64,000 nt of DNA, from assembly GCA_030280995.1 (NCBI GenBank), contig JASXTE010000008.1, positions 5,289,001 through 5,353,000 on the forward strand, given 5' to 3'. The stretch's first letter is position 1, and every line of letters begins with the position of its first letter. The translations under genes and the position numbers were made by a program. Positions 1 to 10,023 of this stretch are shown piece after piece. The notes under the pieces were generated by a model. The model was not told the DNA's origin and ran no database searches. It saw only the letters and a program-made list of their open reading frames with translations. The DNA comes from Hemileia vastatrix. Its lineage: Eukaryota; Basidiomycota; Pucciniomycetes; Pucciniales; Zaghouaniaceae.

Positions 1-807
1 AACTGATGGTCTAGCTGAAAGAATGATTCAAACTCTGGAAGATATGATTAGAAGGTATTGTGCCTTTGGTTTAGAATATAAAGACAATGACAGATTTACT
101 CATGATTGGGTCACTCTTTTGCCTGGTCTTGAATTTGCATATAATAGCACTGTTCATTCTGTCACTGAGAAAAAGCCTTTTGAGCTTTGGTTAGGTTATG
201 TCCCAAACACTCCTGCTCAGATTCTCAATAATAAATTACCTAAGTTGGAACTACACCCTGGTGTAAAATCTTTTATGCAAATGCAACAGCTATGCAGAAA
301 ACATGCTCAGAGTTGTATTGATAAAGCATTTGAATATGAAAAGAAAAGATGGGATAAATCCCATAAAGAATACACATTTAACAAGGGTGATGAAGTGTTG
401 ATCTCTACTGTTCATTTCAATTTGCAAGGTAACCACAAATTAAAAGATCCTTTTGTAGGACCATTTGTTGTTAAAAGAATGGTTGGTGATAATTCAGTAG
501 AAGTTGTATTGTATTCTCCATATGATAGGAAACATCCTGTCTTTCCCATTTCTTTTCTTACCCTTATACTTCCAACAGTGACTTATTTCCAAAAAGAAGA
601 GGAAGACCTAAGAAGAACCCTCAGGAAGTCACAGAAACAGCAGAAATTGATAAAATTCTCAATGATAGAATTATCACTTCTGAAAGAGGTACTGAATATT
701 TATTGAGATATAAGAACAAATCATCTGAACATGATGCATGGATACCTGGCAAGGAAATTTCAAATCTGCCTACTCTGTTGAAAAAATACAAAAAGAAAAA
801 ATCTTAG
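1..807 (+). pseudogene. Ty3/gypsy element A: pol 3' end (integrase C-terminus and chromodomain), frameshifted
   Basis: The reading frame enters from the left edge within the integrase core, just before the catalytic-Glu segment (GLAERM). It continues through the GPF-type C-terminal module (DPFVGPFVV) into a chromodomain-like tail. Compared with the intact homologues at 3967-9840 and 33341-39364, one base is missing near 562 (Leu-Lys-Pro codons). The frame in use therefore runs off to a stop near 706, while the true tail, ending KKKKS-stop at 805-807, continues in another frame. In the family, integrase inserts the cDNA and the chromodomain is thought to guide it to chromatin. Only the end of the gene is visible, so the state of the rest is unknown. 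Assignment is by close similarity to the two better copies. Confidence 0.88.
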
Positions 808-842
808 AATTTTTTTTTATTGTTTTTTTTAGAGTGAGGGAG
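808..842 (+). other. U-rich box and polypurine tract of element A
   Basis: A T-run with a central ATTG is followed by the purine run AGAGTGAGGGAG and then directly by the LTR start TGTCAG. The same arrangement precedes the 3' LTR of the other gypsy elements here. The purine run is the expected plus-strand primer site. Confidence 0.75.
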
Positions 843-1795
843 TGTCAGCCAGGCTATTCCAGGAGTCCAGTAAATGATATGTAACTTATAAAACCTGAAA
901 GAGTGGGTAAGAATTGTATTTAATGAATATAAATTAATATTTTATTGCATAATAAAATTATATAAGTATTTTATTATATACAAGTGTTATATTAATTTTA
1001 TTGGTTATATAAATTTTTATATACATTTAAATTGAACATAATATAATATATTCTACAAATAATGACGCATTTTTATGTATTTAATAATTATAAATTTATA
1101 TTTAATTAATTGAAAAATATATATTATAATTATAAGTGTAAAATTGACTTATAATATATTTAAATTAATTATTTAAATTTATATATTAAATAACACCTTT
1201 CATATAATACTAAACAATAATTAATGACGCTTCTTTTGACCCTTAATTGTGTCAGGAAAAACCAATTAATTAATTTATACTAAATTGAGATTAATTACAT
1301 GTATGTTGTGTCAAAGTATTTTTATCATTTAATTGTGGTGATGTGAGAAAACATGAAAAAATAATGAATGAAAAAAAAAATTGTATTTAATATAGAAAAA
1401 AAATTAAATAATGATATAACCTGACAGTCAAAGCACAGTGACAAGACTTGGATCAATAAATAAAATTCTGAGGATAAATAATTAATCAGTCATTCTAGAG
1501 TAGTACAAATAGATTCTAAGATATTTATAAATAATGATTTTTGGGGTTTAAAGTCTCATTTTAGAGACCTTCAATAAATTTTAGGATTTTTTCCTTCTGT
1601 TTGCCATCTAAATAAACTTATGATAAATAATGGCAACAGGTAAGTTAAATATAAAAGGAAAGTGTGGAATTGGGACTGAAGTGGATAATGAGGGACCTGA
1701 GAGGTAGGGAAAAAAAGATGAGGGAGGTTAACAAAATAAAAGTAAAATTAAATTGTAAAAGAAAGTGTATGTGGAATCAGGTGTGATTATACATC
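843..1795 (+). repeat. 3' LTR of element A, left part
   Basis: It starts TGTCAGCCAGGCTA right after the polypurine tract. Its first bases match the start of the solo LTR at 27076-28249 (minus strand), and the body around 1221-1300 also aligns loosely by eye. The LTR does not reach a TGACA-type end before element A' begins at 1796. A stretch resembling the missing U5 end lies at 11525-11880, so A' appears to have landed in this LTR. The part from about 1560 to 1795 is poorly matched and may hold other inserted DNA. Confidence 0.65.
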
Positions 1796-3297
1796 TGTCA
1801 GCCTGTATATCTCCAGGACTGAGTAAAAAGTAATTATAAGTTATGTTAAACACATGAACTATACATGGGAATAATAAATAAGAGTACACAAATAGTATAC
1901 ATAAGTAAAATTATGATAATACACAAAAAATGCCATTATAACACCTTATATACACGCATATATCCACCTTTTATAGGTCTTATGTACTTAATATTAAGTT
2001 GGAGTATGTTAGGGTAATCTTAAGAACCTTAAGTATAAGGCTACATAATTTTTAAGTACACTTAAAGCTGTTATATTCATTGTTTTATGCAAAAAACAAG
2101 AAATGCGCTTTATTTCACTTAAAAGTTGACTATATGCGCTATAAAATTGAGAATATCAAAATTGCGCTTTGACAGATCAATTGGGCTCATTTAGAACTAT
2201 TGATTTGGCTATTTAAATGCATAAAAATAACACTTTTCAAATTTGGTGTTTTTTATGCCAGAAATGGCTTCTGTGTACTGGCCACATACTGCCTGCTTTT
2301 TTCCCGTGTGAATAGCTTCATTTTTAGCAAAGTTAGCTTTTTTCACACTATAATTACCCCACATTCTACGCCCACTGTGGGGAAACACACTAAAATAGGC
2401 GACAGGCGCTTATTTAGTGTCCTAGCTTAATTAATAATGCATTGACCTTATTTATATGCACTAATTTCATTAATAACCTCACTCTTGGCACTTTATTTCA
2501 TCACCATGCTTAAATTCGCCTAATTTTAGTCAAGGATTTACCCGTGCAAGCGCCTGCCAAGAACTGCATGTAGTTACCCCACATCTCACGCTCTTTTTTA
2601 AGTTTTTGGGTGGTTTCTCAGTCAATTTTGGTTATTTTTGAATGGGAATTTCACGTAGTATAATGTCAGGATTAGCCCCATTATTTCTACAGTCAATCCC
2701 CCTTATTATTAAGCTATTATTAACCTTAAAAGGTCTCCTTTAGTCTTTAATATTATTGTTTAATACGCATATACTCTCTTTTTGTCTTTTTCTTTAATTT
2801 TGATGGATTTCCCTTATTATTACAGGATTTTTGCCATTGTTACTCTTCTAATTATGTCATGGGTTACTAGGAATGTTGATGGGCATGTCTATTAGTTGTT
2901 TAGAGGCGTCATTAACTGTGTATTGGGTGGTACATCAAGGGAATCATTGGGGAACTCAGTGTGTATAAAAGGAGGAGGTTTTTGGGTTGTATTTCTTCAT
3001 TCTTTATCATTACAATTTAACCAATATAACCAAACCAATTACAATACATATCAATTAGTACTTTTATAAGACTTTTGAATAGTATCTGAATTTATATAAT
3101 CTATTTTTCTACCAACTATAAAGATTGTAAGCCATATATAAGAATAGTGAGAATTATATTACTGAGACCTTTATATTTGATTAAATTTTACAACTTAGTG
3201 GATTAGAACTACAGTATTCATATAGGACCATTAAAATCTTCTAGACAACTGACTATTCAAGCTAGTTCACGTCCTTGTACTTGACCCTAGCCTGACA
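1796..3297 (+). repeat. 5' LTR of A'
   Basis: TG...CA-bounded copy matching 10024-11524 throughout. It contains a clear TATA box at 2964. Confidence 0.93.
2964..2970 (+). promoter_or_regulatory. TATA box in the 5' LTR of A'
   Basis: TATAAAAGGAGG lies about 330 bp before the LTR end, and the same motif is at 11191 in the 3' LTR. It is the likely Pol II promoter core, placing the U3/R boundary near 2990-3000. Confidence 0.65.
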
Positions 3298-3314
3298 ATT
3301 GGGGACCTTTCCTC
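3298..3314 (+). other. Primer-binding-site candidate of A'
   Basis: ATTGGGGACCTTTCC follows the LTR directly. Elements B (32282) and E (near 62963, minus) carry almost the same segment although their LTRs are unrelated in sequence, which fits a functional primer site. I could not assign the primer. Confidence 0.5.
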
Positions 3315-3484
3315 AAGAATTCTGTTATAATCCTGTAAGTGAAATTTTCAAAAGAAGGTGCACGTAAATAATATCCCTATAGAAATATTTGGATAATTAC
3401 AACAGGTTGGGGTCACTTATATAGTGATTTCAGAAAAAGAAGCCCTGTTATATTATAAAATTGTGATATTGAATCAACAATTTT

Positions 3485-3650
3485 ACCACTAATTTAACTT
3501 ATAATTGTTATTAGTGGGTCTGTCAATAGACCAATTAAATTTGAGATCTTTGCAGATAAAATTTTTACCACTAATTTAACATATAATTGTTCTTAGTGGG
3601 AGTCTGTCAATAGACCAATTAAATTTGTGATCTTTGCAGATAATAAACCA
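3485..3650 (+). repeat. Tandem 82-bp repeat with hairpins in the A' leader
   Basis: Two imperfect copies start at 3485 and 3567. Each begins ACCACTAATTTAAC and carries an inverted repeat CCACTAA...TTAGTGG, then TCTGTCAATAGACCAATTAA. It lies in the untranslated leader between the primer site and gag. Confidence 0.7.
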
Positions 3651-3966
3651 ATTAAACTGATTAATTGTTTTCTTTTAACAGGACTCTTAATCTTTTCTTT
3701 TATTGGTTTGTAAAATTCATTAAATATTGAGAAAGAATCATACTGACAGTTGTTTTCTTTTGAATATAAAAACACGGCTACATATTGTAGACCAGTTAAA
3801 TCAAGTGACCACATAAAAGCATATTTGACTTTTGGCACTTAAAATATTCACTTCATACCAATAAGTAAGCAATAAAATTGTCTTCAGTGGTATTGATAAA
3901 TACTGATAAAACTCCTTTTTGAAGTTTTCATATCTAAACTTTCAATTCTTTAAATTCCACGTAAAA

Positions 3967-4504
3967 ATGTGTGACAACAATGACATTGTAAGTAATAAGG
4001 TAAAACCTTATAACTTAAGACCTAGAGCTGAAAGACCTGTTACAGGACATTCAAATGGAGGGCCAGGACTCTCCCATAATCAACAACACTCCGTCAATGT
4101 CTCTGGAGGAAAGGGAAAAGCTTTTAAAGCAGGTTTCAATAAAGAAAACAAAAAATACTTTACAAGAACAAGTTCACTCCCTATCCACCCTACTGAACAC
4201 CTTGACAATAAGAGTCAACAATATAGTGGACCAGATCAACAATCTGGAAAAGAGAGCAGCTCAAGGTTTCATAGAGGTCAACCAAGCTCTAGTGGACATA
4301 AAGACTCAACCACCAACAGTGGCACCCAACAATTCCATAGCAACACCTCCAGCCCAAGAGGAGGACCAAAAAATTACTGTAAGCAAATGGAAATGGGATT
4401 GGTACGCCCAAAACTACAACAATCCTCAACAGCAGGGCTCCAGCAGTCACCCTTACAGGGGAAAGGCAAGGAGAGGCAGGGGAAGTGGGATAAGACCTTG
4501 GTAA
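3967..4504 (+). CDS. ORFx of A': spliced +1-frame protein overlapping gag (join 3967-3987, 4046-4504; 159 aa)
   Basis: I do not recognise this protein. The +1 frame is open from 4046 to a TAA at 4502-4504 and begins with a conserved MEGQ near 4055. An intron-like segment 3988-4045 (58 nt, GTAAGT...TTACAG) would join the Gag ATG (exon 1: MCDNNDI) in phase to this frame. Visible features are a charged helical region (SLEEREKLLKQVSIKK, then LQEQVHSL), the motif KWKWDW at 4385-4402, a basic HPYRGKARRGRG tail and a final Pro-Trp. The same motifs recur in the same relative frame in elements B, C and E. No membrane segment or signal peptide is seen. Splicing is inferred, not shown. An alternative is internal initiation at ATG 4055. 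Confidence 0.6.
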
Positions 4505-7500
4505 GTCATCCAACTTCTTATGATCAATTATATCAACCTGAAAATAAATTACTTATAGGTAATGAGATTGATAAGGAAATATTGGATATTATTGATAAGG
4601 ATTTAAAGGATTATTCATTTGAACAGAATATGTTAAACTTGTCTTTACATGAGGACAATGTAAATAGTTTTATTGATCACCAGGGAAATACTATTAATAT
4701 AAAAATGGAATCAAATGAATTAAATCTTGGCCCTGATAATGAGTCTTCTGAATTGGACACGGAAAAAATAGAATATTTTTTAAAAGAGAATCCAATGGAA
4801 TCAAAAATAATAAGTAAATTATTATTGAGAATTGAAAAATTGGAAGAGTTCTCAAAAGAGTCAAACATTAATACAGAAAGTGTATTATTACAACTAACAC
4901 AATCATTGAGTACCACAGCCAATAAATTAAAAATTATTGAAAATTCAAATAATGAATTAATCAATGAGAATAAAAGATTAAAATCTGAGATTAGAAATTT
5001 AGAAAGTAAATTAGAACACTCTCAGAATATTATGGCTACCATAGAGGGACGTGTAAAATTGTCTTTTTCAAATATAAATGATACCTTAAATCATGTACCT
5101 GTGATAAAAGATAGGTTACAAAGAGTAGAAATTGAAGTAGCTAACATTTTGAAAAATACTGAAACAATAAAAGATAATACCTCTTATGTAGAAAGAGTAC
5201 CAGTTTTTATGAAACACTCTGATGATAAACCAATGATTGAACATGAACATAGTGTTATGGGCTCTGAGAATATAAAATCAGTAAAAGATGAAATAAATGA
5301 TCATCTTTCTAAAGTAAGTGAATTACTCAATATTCCTCAGGTTAGGGAAGCAAAAACTAGCCAAAAGAACTGGCCTAAGTTAGATCAGTACCCTTCTTTT
5401 GACGGGGATTCAAAATCTGATTGGCAACAATTCATACAAAGAATTGATAACTTAAAATTTTCATATAAATTACCTGATGAAGAAATTACTTCAAAGTTAA
5501 TATCTTTATTTACAGATTTGGCCTTATTATGGTTTGAATCTGTATTGAGTGAGGGAATTAATTACTCCTGGAATGAATGGAAGGCACTAATTGAAAGGCA
5601 ATTTGGTGGCCCAAAATTTAGAATCACTCAACAAAGACTGTATGAAAGGGCCAGATATAATCCAAATGCTGGAGATAAACCCATGGTCTTCTTAATGAAT
5701 TTAATAAAAATCATGAAAGCTATGGATCCAAAAATGGATTATGAAGAGTGGAAAGAAAAAATAATATACAAATTGCCTATATCAGTTAGAGACATTATTG
5801 TTGCTAGAACTGAAACTGTCAGAGACACCTCTGGATTCATTAATATATGCAATGAGATATTATTAAACCACAAATATGAAACCAAGTATAGTAATTACAG
5901 ACAAAGTGTTGACGTGGTAAAACCTACTACAAGTAAGTTACCAGTGGAAAAGAAAAAACCTTCAGCTCCCCTTGTCCCTAAGAGACAAGAAAATAACACT
6001 TGTTACAAATGTAATGAACCTTGGGTTAAAGGTCACACGTGTAAGAAAAGAATAAATGTTATTGAAACCTCACAGAATTCTGAACCTAGTAATCATGAAG
6101 ATGAGAATGTGGAATCCAGTGAGGATTGCAAGAGTAACATATCTTACAGTGATGATGAAAATGAGATATTTGTATTAGAACAGGATATAATGTTCCTGAA
6201 TGATGCTATACCTCATACAGACACATCTTTAACTTTTATAGAGGAAGCTGAAATAATTAAAGATGTATCTCATGATACTTACAAAATAACACCTATCAGA
6301 GCACCTATTATCATATGTGGAAAAGAAATGAATGCCATTCTTGACACTGGGGCTGCAGGTAGTGTAGTTTCACTTAATGCATTAATGAAACTTGATAGTA
6401 AGTACCAGGAAAAACTAGAACCTGTTCAGACAAAGAACTGGAGGGGTTTTGGTTCAGTATTAAATCCAATTGGCAAATACAAAACTGCTGTATTCTTTAA
6501 ATATAATAATGGATATGTTAGAGCAGTTTGTGAATTTGTAGTAATGGATAATAATAATTGTAGTGATTGGTTTATTATTGGCAATGATTTATTGACAAAA
6601 TTTGGCATTAAACTAGATCCTGCAAACAGTTGTTTTACCATAGGGGTGAATGGTAAAAGAAAATTCAAAATATGTTCTGAAAATTCAGTATATACCATTT
6701 CTCCTAGAGAAGAACAACTGCAAGGTGGAAGAACCACCAATGAAGTGGGTGAATTGGAAAATGAAATCCAAAAGGCCTCTTTCAGTCCTCAACTCTCAAA
6801 AATTGAACAAGAAGATATTTTGAGATTGATTAAATCATATCCTATGGCATTTGCTCATGGCTCAAATGAACTAGGATTGGTCAAAGACCATGAGATGAAA
6901 ATCTCTTTAAGCTGTGATCTGGATAATATTCCTGGAAGTTTAAAAAAGAAACCTTACCCAGCATCTCCTGCAAAAAGGAAAGATATTGAAGACAATATAA
7001 AATTGTTGTTGGAAATGGGTATTGTTGAAAAAGTGGACACAACACCTAAGTATTGTGTCATTTCACCAGTATTAATCTCTTATGAAAAAGATAAGGCAAG
7101 ATTATGCGGTGATTATAGAGCTCTGAATACATATACAGTAGATGATATTTACCCTCTACCAAGGATAGCTTCTATCCATGCTACCTTACAAGGAGCAAAA
7201 TATATTTCCTGTCTGGATGGGAACAAGGGTTACCACCAGATTCCTGTGGAAAGAAATTCTCAAAATTACTTATTAATAACCACACATATGGGTATATATA
7301 AGTATGTGAGAATGCCATTTGGCCCAAAGAATGCCCCTTCAGTCTTCCAAAAATTGATGGATAGTGTTTTTCATCAGGAAATGGTTGAAGGATGGTTATT
7401 GGTCTATATTGATGACATCATAGTGTTTTCAAAGACATATGATGAACATTTAAATCACCTGAAAAGAGTCTTTCAAAAAATGGATGAAATTAATATGACT

Positions 7501-9840
7501 ATTGCATTAAAGAAATGTAAGTTTGGATTTCAATCCTTGAAAGTACTTGGACATGTTGTATCTGGATTAAAAATTTGTGTTGACCAGAATAAAGTGGCAG
7601 CAATTAAAAACATTGGGATACCTAAAAATGTAAAAGAGGTTCAAAGTTTTTTGGGTATGTGTGGATATTATAGACAATATATTAAAAATTACCAATCCAT
7701 TGCAGCCCCTTTGACAACATTAATCAGGAAGAATGAAGCTTTCATTTGGAATAATGAAAGACAACACGCCTTTAATAAATTAAAGGAATGTTTAATGTCA
7801 GCTCCAATATTAGGACTGCCAGATTTCACCCTACCTTTTATCTTTTACACTGATGCAAGTTTCATAGGTTTGGGTGCTGCTTTACAGCAGAAACAGATAA
7901 TAAATGGAAAATTATCTGAAGTAGTTATCTGTTATATATCCAGAACCTTAAGAAAAACAGAATTAAGGTATGGTGCCACACAGCTAGAATGTTTAGCCGT
8001 GGTGTGGGCTTTGGAGAAACTTCATTACTATCTGGAAGACCAGAAGTTTGAACTTATAACAGATTGCAGTGCAGTAAAATCATTACTAAACATGAAAACA
8101 CCTAATAGGCACATGTTTAGATGGCAACTAGCTGTACAAGAGTACAGAGGAAGAATGACAATCACTCACAGAGCAGGAACATTGCATTCAAATGTGGATT
8201 TATTATCCAGAAGTCCTTTGCCAAATGATGCTGACAACCCAGCTTATGTACCTGAAAATGAGGTTATACATATATTTGGGATTTATATAGTGGATTTAGA
8301 AGAAGAGTTTATGCAAACTATATTGGAAAATTATTCATCTGATAAAGATTTGTCTAAACTATCTACCATTCTTAATGATCCAACAAATGCCTCCATGAGT
8401 GCATTAATTAAAACCTTGCCTCCAAAGTATAAAAATGCGTTGGAAAAAGGTAAACTATCAATTGAAGATGGATATATATATTACAGGAAAAAGTTAAGCA
8501 ATGTAATAGTAATACCACCTTCTATGAAAGAGTTAATGTTGAGTACTTGTCATGACGACATCTTAGCTGGTCATTTCGACTTTAACAAAACATTAACCAG
8601 AGTTAAAAATACAGCCTGGTGGATAAACATGAAAGAGGATGTACAAAAATACATTGAAACATGTGACTCTTGTCAGAAATCTAAAAGATTAACTGGGAAG
8701 AGAGCTGGGTTGTTACAACAAATAGAGCAGCCAAAAGCTCCATGGGAAATTATAAACATGGATTTTGTAACTGGCTTGCCATTAGCAGGAAAAGAAAGTT
8801 TCAATTCTTGCTGGGTAATAGTGGATAGATTAACAAAAATGTGTAAGTTTATCCCTACCCATAAAGAGGTATCTGCTAAAGACTTGGCGTTACTATGGTG
8901 GACTCAAATGATGAATACTGCTGGGTTCCCCAAAGCCATAATCTCTGACAGAGATCCTAAATTTACTTCAGAGTTCTGGACATCTTTGATGGAAGTATCA
9001 GGTTGTCAATTAAAATTGTCTACAGCACACCATCCACAAACTGATGGGCTGGCTGAGAGGATGATACAAACTCTAGAAGACATGATCAGAAGATATTGTG
9101 CCTTTGGATTAGAATACAAAGACAATGAGAAATTCACACATGACTGGGTAACATTAATTCCTGGCCTTGAATCATCTTATAACAGCACAACTCATTCTGT
9201 AACAGAGAAGAAACCATTTGAACTCTGGCTGGGATATGTACCAAATACCCCAGTAAATCTTTTAAATAAACTACCAAGGTTGGATATACACCCTGGCACT
9301 AAATCCTTTATTCATATGCAGCAAATGTGTAGAAAGCATGCAGAAGAATGCATCCAAAAAGCATTTGAATATGAAAAGAAAAGGTGGGACAAATCTCATA
9401 AAGAATTTGAATTTAAAAAGGGAGATGAAGTCCTCATATCAACACTACATTTTAACTTACAAGGTAATGTTAAATTAAAGGATCCCTTTGTAGGACCTTT
9501 TGTAGTAAATAAAATGGTTGGGAATAATGCAGTGGAAGTCATATTATATGCTCCATATGATAGGAAACATCCAGTTTTCCCTATCTCATTATTAAAACCT
9601 TACCATGCAAATGATCCTGACTTATTTCCAAAAAGAAGGGGAAGGCCTAAAAAGCAACCTGAAGAAATTTTGGAAAAAGCAGAGATTGAAAAAATACTCA
9701 AGAAAAGAATCCTTACTAAAGAAAAAGGAACTGAGTATTTACTAAGATTTAAAGGGAAATCAAATGAATTTGATAAATGGATACCTGAAAAAGAAATTTC
9801 TAATTTATCCACCCTTCTTAAAAAATTTAAACAGAAATAA
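3967..9840 (+). CDS. Gag-Pol polyprotein of A' (intact, 1957 aa)
   Basis: One uninterrupted frame. ATG 3967 is chosen because upstream in-frame codons are only TTG and because homologues start at the same place. Residues 1-200 are low-complexity and overlap ORFx. About 470-640 is a retrotransposon Gag capsid-like region. A zinc knuckle (CYKCNEPWVKGHTC) spans 679-692. The aspartic protease DTG is at 793-795. Reverse transcriptase spans about 990-1190 with YIDD at 1147-1150. RNase H acidic residues are near 1296, 1341 and 1366. The integrase H2C2 finger begins near 1529. The integrase triad is D1599, D1661 and E1697, with 35 residues between the last two. A GPF module is near 1840 and a chromodomain near 1908-1955. 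All catalytic residues I looked for are present. Gag and Pol share one frame, so the ratio may be set by processing. Confidence 0.95.
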   Translation: MCDNNDIVSNKVKPYNLRPRAERPVTGHSNGGPGLSHNQQHSVNVSGGKGKAFKAGFNKENKKYFTRTSSLPIHPTEHLDNKSQQYSGPDQQSGKESSSRFHRGQPSSSGHKDSTTNSGTQQFHSNTSSPRGGPKNYCKQMEMGLVRPKLQQSSTAGLQQSPLQGKGKERQGKWDKTLVSHPTSYDQLYQPENKLLIGNEIDKEILDIIDKDLKDYSFEQNMLNLSLHEDNVNSFIDHQGNTINIKMESNELNLGPDNESSELDTEKIEYFLKENPMESKIISKLLLRIEKLEEFSKESNINTESVLLQLTQSLSTTANKLKIIENSNNELINENKRLKSEIRNLESKLEHSQNIMATIEGRVKLSFSNINDTLNHVPVIKDRLQRVEIEVANILKNTETIKDNTSYVERVPVFMKHSDDKPMIEHEHSVMGSENIKSVKDEINDHLSKVSELLNIPQVREAKTSQKNWPKLDQYPSFDGDSKSDWQQFIQRIDNLKFSYKLPDEEITSKLISLFTDLALLWFESVLSEGINYSWNEWKALIERQFGGPKFRITQQRLYERARYNPNAGDKPMVFLMNLIKIMKAMDPKMDYEEWKEKIIYKLPISVRDIIVARTETVRDTSGFINICNEILLNHKYETKYSNYRQSVDVVKPTTSKLPVEKKKPSAPLVPKRQENNTCYKCNEPWVKGHTCKKRINVIETSQNSEPSNHEDENVESSEDCKSNISYSDDENEIFVLEQDIMFLNDAIPHTDTSLTFIEEAEIIKDVSHDTYKITPIRAPIIICGKEMNAILDTGAAGSVVSLNALMKLDSKYQEKLEPVQTKNWRGFGSVLNPIGKYKTAVFFKYNNGYVRAVCEFVVMDNNNCSDWFIIGNDLLTKFGIKLDPANSCFTIGVNGKRKFKICSENSVYTISPREEQLQGGRTTNEVGELENEIQKASFSPQLSKIEQEDILRLIKSYPMAFAHGSNELGLVKDHEMKISLSCDLDNIPGSLKKKPYPASPAKRKDIEDNIKLLLEMGIVEKVDTTPKYCVISPVLISYEKDKARLCGDYRALNTYTVDDIYPLPRIASIHATLQGAKYISCLDGNKGYHQIPVERNSQNYLLITTHMGIYKYVRMPFGPKNAPSVFQKLMDSVFHQEMVEGWLLVYIDDIIVFSKTYDEHLNHLKRVFQKMDEINMTIALKKCKFGFQSLKVLGHVVSGLKICVDQNKVAAIKNIGIPKNVKEVQSFLGMCGYYRQYIKNYQSIAAPLTTLIRKNEAFIWNNERQHAFNKLKECLMSAPILGLPDFTLPFIFYTDASFIGLGAALQQKQIINGKLSEVVICYISRTLRKTELRYGATQLECLAVVWALEKLHYYLEDQKFELITDCSAVKSLLNMKTPNRHMFRWQLAVQEYRGRMTITHRAGTLHSNVDLLSRSPLPNDADNPAYVPENEVIHIFGIYIVDLEEEFMQTILENYSSDKDLSKLSTILNDPTNASMSALIKTLPPKYKNALEKGKLSIEDGYIYYRKKLSNVIVIPPSMKELMLSTCHDDILAGHFDFNKTLTRVKNTAWWINMKEDVQKYIETCDSCQKSKRLTGKRAGLLQQIEQPKAPWEIINMDFVTGLPLAGKESFNSCWVIVDRLTKMCKFIPTHKEVSAKDLALLWWTQMMNTAGFPKAIISDRDPKFTSEFWTSLMEVSGCQLKLSTAHHPQTDGLAERMIQTLEDMIRRYCAFGLEYKDNEKFTHDWVTLIPGLESSYNSTTHSVTEKKPFELWLGYVPNTPVNLLNKLPRLDIHPGTKSFIHMQQMCRKHAEECIQKAFEYEKKRWDKSHKEFEFKKGDEVLISTLHFNLQGNVKLKDPFVGPFVVNKMVGNNAVEVILYAPYDRKHPVFPISLLKPYHANDPDLFPKRRGRPKKQPEEILEKAEIEKILKKRILTKEKGTEYLLRFKGKSNEFDKWIPEKEISNLSTLLKKFKQK
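3988..4045 (+). other. Predicted retained intron at the gag start of A'
   Basis: 58 nt, donor GTAAGT, acceptor TTACAG. The length is not a multiple of three, so removal shifts frame by +1 while retention keeps Gag-Pol open. The counterparts in B and C are also 58 nt, and that in E is 55 nt. Confidence 0.6.
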
Positions 9841-9989
9841 ATTTCTGTTCAACCAGCTGAGGGGTTAAAAAACCAGTACTCATAATATTTTATTATGTTT
9901 TATTTCTTTAAAGTTGAATCTTTAATGCTACAGATTTATTCTGAATACCTGAAAATTACAAATTAAATAAAATAAAATGTATAACTTAT

Positions 9990-10023
9990 CATTTTTTTTA
10001 TTGTTTTTTTTTGGGTGGGCGAG
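9990..10023 (+). other. U-rich box and polypurine tract of A'
   Basis: T-rich run with central ATTG, then GGGTGGGCGAG directly before TGTCAG of the 3' LTR. The purine tract has one C. Confidence 0.7.
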
